Assembly: GCA_964007475.1 (NCBI GenBank)
Contig: OZ023273.1
Location: forward strand, 99,118,533 to 99,182,532
Direction of reading: 5' to 3'
From: Hybos culiciformis
Taxonomy: Eukaryota > Arthropoda > Insecta > Diptera > Hybotidae
Length of the DNA stretch: 64,000 nt
Of this stretch, positions 58,937 through 64,000 are shown piece after piece. A program made the translations under genes and the position numbers. Within the stretch, counting starts at the first letter, position 1; each line of letters opens with the position of its first letter. The notes under the pieces are model-generated. The model was not told the DNA's origin. It did not search any database and saw only the letters and a list, made by a program, of their open reading frames with translations.

Positions 58937-61546
58937 ATGCCTCCAAAAAAACTAAGTGGCTACCTAGGTAGAAAAAGGAAAGCTGAACAGGAAAAGCAAA
59001 TAGAAAAATGTCAGAAGATTTCTTGTTTTTTTAAATCTTCAAATGTTGCTTGTCAAATTGATGATTTAGAATCGGAAAATGAGCTCCACCATATTGAAAC
59101 AGAGTCTACCTGCACAGGTTCATATTCTTTAAGTTCATCCAAATCATTGGACGTTGATGAATGCTGTTCCAATCCAGATACTAATCTCGAATTAGATCAT
59201 ACTTTGCCTGACATTGATGACATAAATGCTCATTTGGAAACGGTGAATTCCGAAGATAAATCTTTAGATGTTGTTACAAGTACCCAAGACTATTTGTCCG
59301 ATATTGGGAATTGGCCGTAAAATATTAGCCCAAATATCGATTTACTTGTAAGACGTGGACCAGAACAAATAATTAATTTTGATTTTCCATTGACTGTTCA
59401 AGAAAAGGAAGGAAGAAGTCGGAAGTTTTGTTCTACAAACTATTATCGAATACTTCCTAACGGTGAAAAGATTCAACAAAAGTGGGTGGTTTATTCAAAA
59501 TCTAAAGATGCTGTTTTCTGTTTTTCATGCAGAATTTTTTCTAAGAAAGAAATTGCCCTAACTGTTAATGGATTTAATGATTGGAAGAATGTGTCAGCTA
59601 GATTAAAAGAGCATGAAAAAACAATTGAACACTTAAAATGTATCTCAACATGGAATGACTTGGTCAGAAGATTGAATGAAGGAAAAACTATCGACTCATT
59701 TAACAAAAAACTCATGACTGAAAATACAATACGTTGGCGAAATGTATTGGAGAGATTATTCGAGATCATTAAGTTACACGGATCACAGAACCTTGCTTTG
59801 AGAGGAACTTCCGATAAGTTATATGAAGATAACAATGGAAATTTCTTAAAAATTGTGGAGCTTTTAGCTAAATTCGACCCAATCTTGAAAGAACACGTAC
59901 GTCAAGTAAAAAATAAAGAATTACACGTACATTACTTGGGCAAAACAATTCAGAATGAAATGATTACGTTGTTAAATTCTGCAGTCAAAGAGAAAATTAT
60001 AAAATTAATAAAACTGAATAAATATTATTCCATAATCGTTGATTGTACTCGAGATATTTCCCATACTGAGCAAATGTCATTGATTGTCCGAGTGGTCTGT
60101 CCAAGTAGTGATGAAAAACACATTGAGGTGCATGAACATTTCTTAAGTTTTATTGAAATTGATAATTGCTCTGGAGCTGGAATTACAGATAAGATTATAG
60201 AAGTATTAGAGTCACATAACTTGTCAGTGACTGATATGAGAGGTCAAAGTTATGATAACGGCTCCAATATGTGCGGACGACATAGTGGTGTTCAAAGTAG
60301 AATTCTTAACTTAAACCCAAGAGCCTTTTTTGTTCCTTGCAGTGCACATACCCTAAATTTAGTGGTGAATGATTCTGCCAGCTGTTGTGTTGAAGGTGTG
60401 ACTTTTTTTGACATCATTCAGCATTTGTATGTTTTTTTCTCATCGTCAACTCAACGATGGGCTTTGTTAAAAAAACATATCACTGGTCTTACGTTAAAAG
60501 GACTGAGTGAAACTAGATGGGCCAGTCGAATTGATGCTTTGAAGCCACTACGATATCACCTCAAAGAAGTTATTTCTGCTCTGTATGACTGTATGAATGA
60601 GAATGCGCAACCTAATGTTACCACAGTCACAGAAGCGAGAAACAAGTCAGAAGCCACGGCTATATTGCAAAAAATTGAAAAATATAAATTTATCTGCTCT
60701 TTAATTGTATGGTATGATATTTTATTTGAAATAAATGTAACTAGCAAAGCATTTCAGGCAGTTAGTTTAAACTTGAGCCAAGCAGTAACGTTGTTATCAA
60801 AGAGTATGGTGTTTCTTGAAGATTATAGAACAGATTCAAAATTTGCTTATATTTTGGAGGAGGCTAAAACAATTGCAATTGATTTAGATATTGATGTACA
60901 ATTTCCACGCGCACGAATCTGCCGTCAAAGAAGACAATTTGATTATGAACAACGTGATGAAGTAATTGAAGATCCTATGCAAAACTATAAAGTTAATTTC
61001 TTTAACAATATCTTGGACACCGCGATACAAGCATTACGTGATCGCTTTCAACTAATTCAGGAACATAACAATAAATTCGAATTTCTGTATAACTTTGGCA
61101 ATATCAGCAATATAACGGATGATGACATACGGAAATATTGTATGGATTTAGAACTTATCCTAACTGACGGTGATCAGCAGGATATTTCCGGCTTGGATTT
61201 GTTTGACGAACTAAAATTCCTCAGAAATCATCTGTCCGCAGATTGCTGTTATTCTCCTACTGAAATTCTCAACTATTTGCTAGATAATCATTTAACAACC
61301 GCTTTGCTAAATATTTATATAGCATTACGAATCATAATAACATTGCCAATAACTGTAGCGAGTGCAGAGAGAAGCTTTTCTAAGCTTAAATTAATAAAAA
61401 CCTATCTGCGCTCTACAATGCTCCAAGATCGCCTTGATGGTTTAGCTACCCTTTCCATCGAACATGATTTAGTACGAAAATTGGAACTGGATGACCTTAT
61501 CAACAATTTTGCAGCCATGAAAGCTCGGAAAAAAGTTTTTGTGTAA
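58937..61546 (+). pseudogene. hAT transposase (TTF zinc finger, ZMYM1-like) with one in-frame stop
   Basis: A single frame of 869 codons from ATG 58937 to TAA 61544-61546, interrupted only by TAA at 59318-59320 (codon 128, after DIGNWP). Before the stop is a basic N-terminus (MPPKKLSGYLGRKRKAEQEK). After it come a TTF-type zinc finger (CFSC at codons 195-198; His 226 and 232, Cys 235), the RNase H-like core with IIVDCTRD (Asp 369) and GQSYDNGSNM (Asp 440), CSAH at 468-471, and the C-terminal dimerisation motif ASAERSFSKLKLIKTYLRS from codon 808. An open stretch beginning near 59390 has no ATG; that apparent start is TTG, so it is the same gene. AATAAA follows the stop at 61551. Probably a recently inactivated copy; readthrough or strain polymorphism is possible. 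Confidence 0.92.
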
Positions 61547-62299
61547 GTTAAATAAAATTATTTATTGAAAATATAATTTCTCTTTTTTTTCGTAGATAAA
61601 GAAAATCCGCCAACATTATGCAGAGTGCATCAGTATATTACATATAGTAAATTTTATTTATGTAGTATCATTTTAAAATAAAAATAAAATTGTTTTTTAA
61701 TAAGAATATTTTTTTAATAATTCATAATTTAGGTTAAACAAAATAAAGTTTTTAGCTACTGTTTTTTTTTAGTGGTAAAAAAATTGATTTAGATCCTTGG
61801 CCTAGGGCGCCACAAATGCTCGGGCCGGCGCTGGCTGTTAGTATGTTGAATTAAAAACTAATCTTTCGAACCTTTATAGTTGCAAACCTGTCAATTCCTC
61901 TTCATTTAAATCTTTGAATTAATTCGTTTCATAAAATATTTGAATGCCTACAATTTTTAGCTCAAACTGAAACCATATGGAATTTATACAAACTCAAACC
62001 ATATGAATTTAGGTCGAACTTAAATCATATGGATGAAAAAACTAAACAGCTAAAGATATGCAAAATATTTATTTATTTATTTAATATTTATATTGATACT
62101 AGCCTTAAGTATATTATGTATTAAAATTAGCCAAATTATTAATATATATTACAACATTTTATAATTTTTAATATTTTTTTAAATTATTTAAACAAAATTT
62201 AAAAAAGCTTGAAAAAATGTCGGCCGATTTGCCGCCCCAAAATTATGGCGCCCTAAGCATTTGCCACATCTGCATCGCTCCTAAGCCGGCCCTGGGAAG

Positions 62300-63062
62300 G
62301 GTTCTAGGCATGAAACATGCAACGGAAAATATACATCAAAGAATTTTTTAGGATCATTTAATGATTTAATATGTCAAGCTTTGTCTTATTTAAATAATCC
62401 TCGTATTGAAACTCAAACAAGATTATAAACTTCCAGTTATCAAATTTTTTTTCTGAGCTTTTGTTTTCTAGTTCATATAGCTTTTAATTCTCTGTTAAAC
62501 CACGCAGTTTTAAAGAGACCTATTAAACACCTAGTTTAGAAAGAATATAAATAAACAATACTGGGTTTTATCAGGTGTACCTTATTTAACTCACATTTAA
62601 TTCAAGTTTTAAACACCTAAATATTTTGTATGATAAACCTTCTTTGACTTAACAACTATATTTATGAATATATGCGTAGCTTAAGTCTAGTTTACACTTC
62701 AGATTAAACTAATTTAAAACTTGTTTAAAACTCTACAAATTCTATGTTTGACATTAAAAAAAAAATACTTTTTATTAAATTTTCATATTTACTTTATTTA
62801 AAATTTAAAAAGCGCCGAAAATTTATTTTCCAGATTTTATTCTACAACAAAATGCATTAGAAAGTGGAAATTCAGAATTTCAAATTCTTTTATGGTGAAA
62901 CAACCCCCAGTATATTTTCTGATATTACTTAATCAACTTTTAATTAAGGTTAGGTATGCTGACACAAAACAAGGAGTACACTGTGAAAAAAAATGAGATT
63001 TTTCTTATAAAATTTTGCTGTTGAAAAATGTTTGAAATTTTTTTTTGGTTTTTGCTTTGTAG
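62300..63062. other. Intergenic DNA, no gene recognised
   Basis: A+T-rich sequence downstream of the hAT pair. The minus-strand ORF at 62940-63134 is low-complexity and overlaps the arm of the next inverted repeat. Confidence 0.65.
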
Positions 63063-63679
63063 TACCAAAGATGACATATTATAAAGATAAGTAGCATAGT
63101 GTAAACTTTTTTTTAGACAAGGACAGCAATACATTTTTATGTGTATTATTTTTCTAATTTACAAGGTATATTGCATAAATTTTCCTCTCAACATATTTAA
63201 ATTTTTCAGCTTGTATTGAAATTAATTTGAATGTATGAAAACTTTGGGAGACCCTTTCTCCGAAACGGGGCCTTTGCCCCAAGAATTGATTTCAGTTTTG
63301 GGAGTTTGGGCACCGCCTCTACCCCCCCCTCCAAGTTTCAGCCCATTTTAAGAGTTTCAAGGAAACGGCAGTATCACCAAGAATTTTTTGTAAATCCTTT
63401 TATTCGCTGTCGAATTTTTATATTTTAAAGTGCTTTAATTAAAATTAAGAAAAAAAGAAATAAAATTTTGTCCGTGTTACACTTTTCAATTTAAGAATTT
63501 TTATTTAAAACATATTTCATCGGGTCCATCCCTGATTTTGTGTATTGAACACCTATAATAAAAATCATATAAAAACTAAGTGTAAATAAAAAAAAAACAA
63601 CCAATCAAAGAGAAGTTTTGGCGGGAGAAAACTACACTTATTCCTGTGTTCTTATCTTTATAATATGTCATCTTTGGTA
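63063..63679. mobile_element. Inverted-repeat element around a GC-richer core
   Basis: A 29-bp sequence at 63063-63091 (starting TACCAAAGATGACATATTAT) is exactly inverted at 63651-63679. Weaker complementarity continues inward (TAGTGTAAAC versus CTACACTTA). Between the arms 63238-63390 is much less A+T-rich, with a C7 run and the hairpin GGGGCCTTTGCCCC. The 65-codon ORF at 63231-63428 is not recognisable. Probably a MITE or part of a larger element; the true ends may lie outside the arms. Confidence 0.6.
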
Positions 63680-64000
63680 GTACGCTGATAAAAAAAAAAA
63701 TTGTTTACTGGGTGACAAAAAATTTATTTTGCAGCTGCTTTTTTTGCAAATGTTTTTCTACCCGTCTTTTTCTATCAGTTGCTTGTGTCAAATAGTTGTC
63801 AAAATTTATCAAACATTTTTCAGATATTTTTCAGTGCTATTTTTTGCAAGCATTTTTTTTTGACAGCGTTAAAAAGAAAAAGTTTTTTTACATATAAATA
63901 AAGAACTTGAATGACAAATGGTTTTTCGCGATTAACACCAGGGTGTGTTTGTCACCGTTGTCAATGGGTTTTGGTACTAGTCAGCTAAAAATCATGATAG
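63680..64000. other. Intergenic end of window
   Basis: T-rich sequence with recurring TTTTTGCA motifs (63736, 63840); no gene or element recognised. It could contain the outer portion of the preceding inverted-repeat element. Confidence 0.5.

Larger units (their letters stand above)
57772..61833 (+). mobile_element. hAT element, 4062 bp, with 8-bp target duplication
   Basis: The ends are CAGGGCCGGCCC (57772) and GGGCCGGCGCTG (ends 61833), inverted copies matching at 11 of 12 positions. GCTGTTAG is present immediately on both sides (57764-57771 and 61834-61841), the 8-bp target duplication diagnostic of hAT transposition. The element carries one transposase reading frame (58937-61546) and, upstream of it, a large palindrome. 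It lies inside the non-autonomous hAT element, so it inserted later. Confidence 0.95.
57452..62294. mobile_element. Non-autonomous hAT element interrupted by another hAT
   Basis: Starts CAGGGCCAGCT (57452) and ends AGCCGGCCCTG (62294); the ends are inverted copies matching at 10 of 11 positions. Internal subterminal motifs GGCGCCCTGTGCAC and GGCGCCCTAAGCA also resemble each other. GGAAG occurs directly on both sides (57447-57451 and 62295-62299), shorter than the 8 bp usual for hAT, so it may be eroded or coincidental. Removing the inner element and one target copy leaves about 0.77 kb with no transposase. Confidence 0.65.

Noticed and set aside
59491..59835. 114-codon minus-strand ORF
   Set aside because: Antisense shadow of the hAT transposase.
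59390..61546. Separate 718-residue gene starting at 59390
   Set aside because: There is no ATG at 59390 (the codon is TTG). The frame is the same as the ORF at 58937, so this is the downstream part of one transposase split by a stop codon.
63231..63428. 65-codon ORF in the GC-richer patch
   Set aside because: No recognisable motif; lies inside an inverted-repeat element and is likely a chance open frame in less A+T-rich DNA.

Overview
The window is about 80% A+T eukaryotic DNA and reads as an insect chromosome. Its one host gene is the nicotinic acetylcholine receptor subunit alpha6 (nAChRa6), recognised from exons with canonical GT/AG borders and matching phases. Everything else I could identify is mobile or repetitive DNA. 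The order of insect cannot be fixed from the sequence. A third alternative exon 8 (8c type) argues against a Drosophila-like exon set.

Layout. 1-43691 (+): the 3' part of nAChRa6, exons 4 to 12. Exons 1-3, with the signal peptide and N-terminus, lie upstream of the window. Spliced with any one exon 8, the coding part is 1233 nt, which is 410 codons plus TGA. Three equivalent 87-nt exons (8a, 8b, 8c) spread over 13.6 kb encode alternative versions of the pore-lining TM2 and the TM2-TM3 loop. The introns are long (up to 9.8 kb) and hold a Tc1-like relic (5913-6810), a foldback-type element built from short tandem repeats (7590-8545), two inverted-repeat elements (33247-33468 and 34514-35041) and an internally deleted hAT (41948-42616).

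43692-57451: intergenic DNA with no gene I can recognise. It holds a 0.7 kb inverted-repeat element (45521-46210), a nested pile of palindromic elements (53101-54849) that includes a GC-rich perfect palindrome, a 6-unit satellite of about 109 bp (55620-56300) and a 127-bp tandem duplication. 57452-62294: a short non-autonomous hAT element carrying, nested inside it, a 4.06 kb hAT element with an 8-bp target duplication. The inner element has an almost intact TTF-zinc-finger transposase broken by one in-frame stop. 62300-64000: intergenic DNA with one more inverted-repeat element.

Biologically the main interest is the alpha6 receptor. It is the target of spinosyn insecticides and is known in insects for alternative splicing and A-to-I RNA editing. 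Visible here are the three-way TM2 cassette, a charge-reversed 8c pore exon, a possible fourth exon-8 relic, and an exon 5 whose third-position base composition is unlike the rest of the gene. I saw no tRNA, rRNA, CRISPR or bacterial-type feature.
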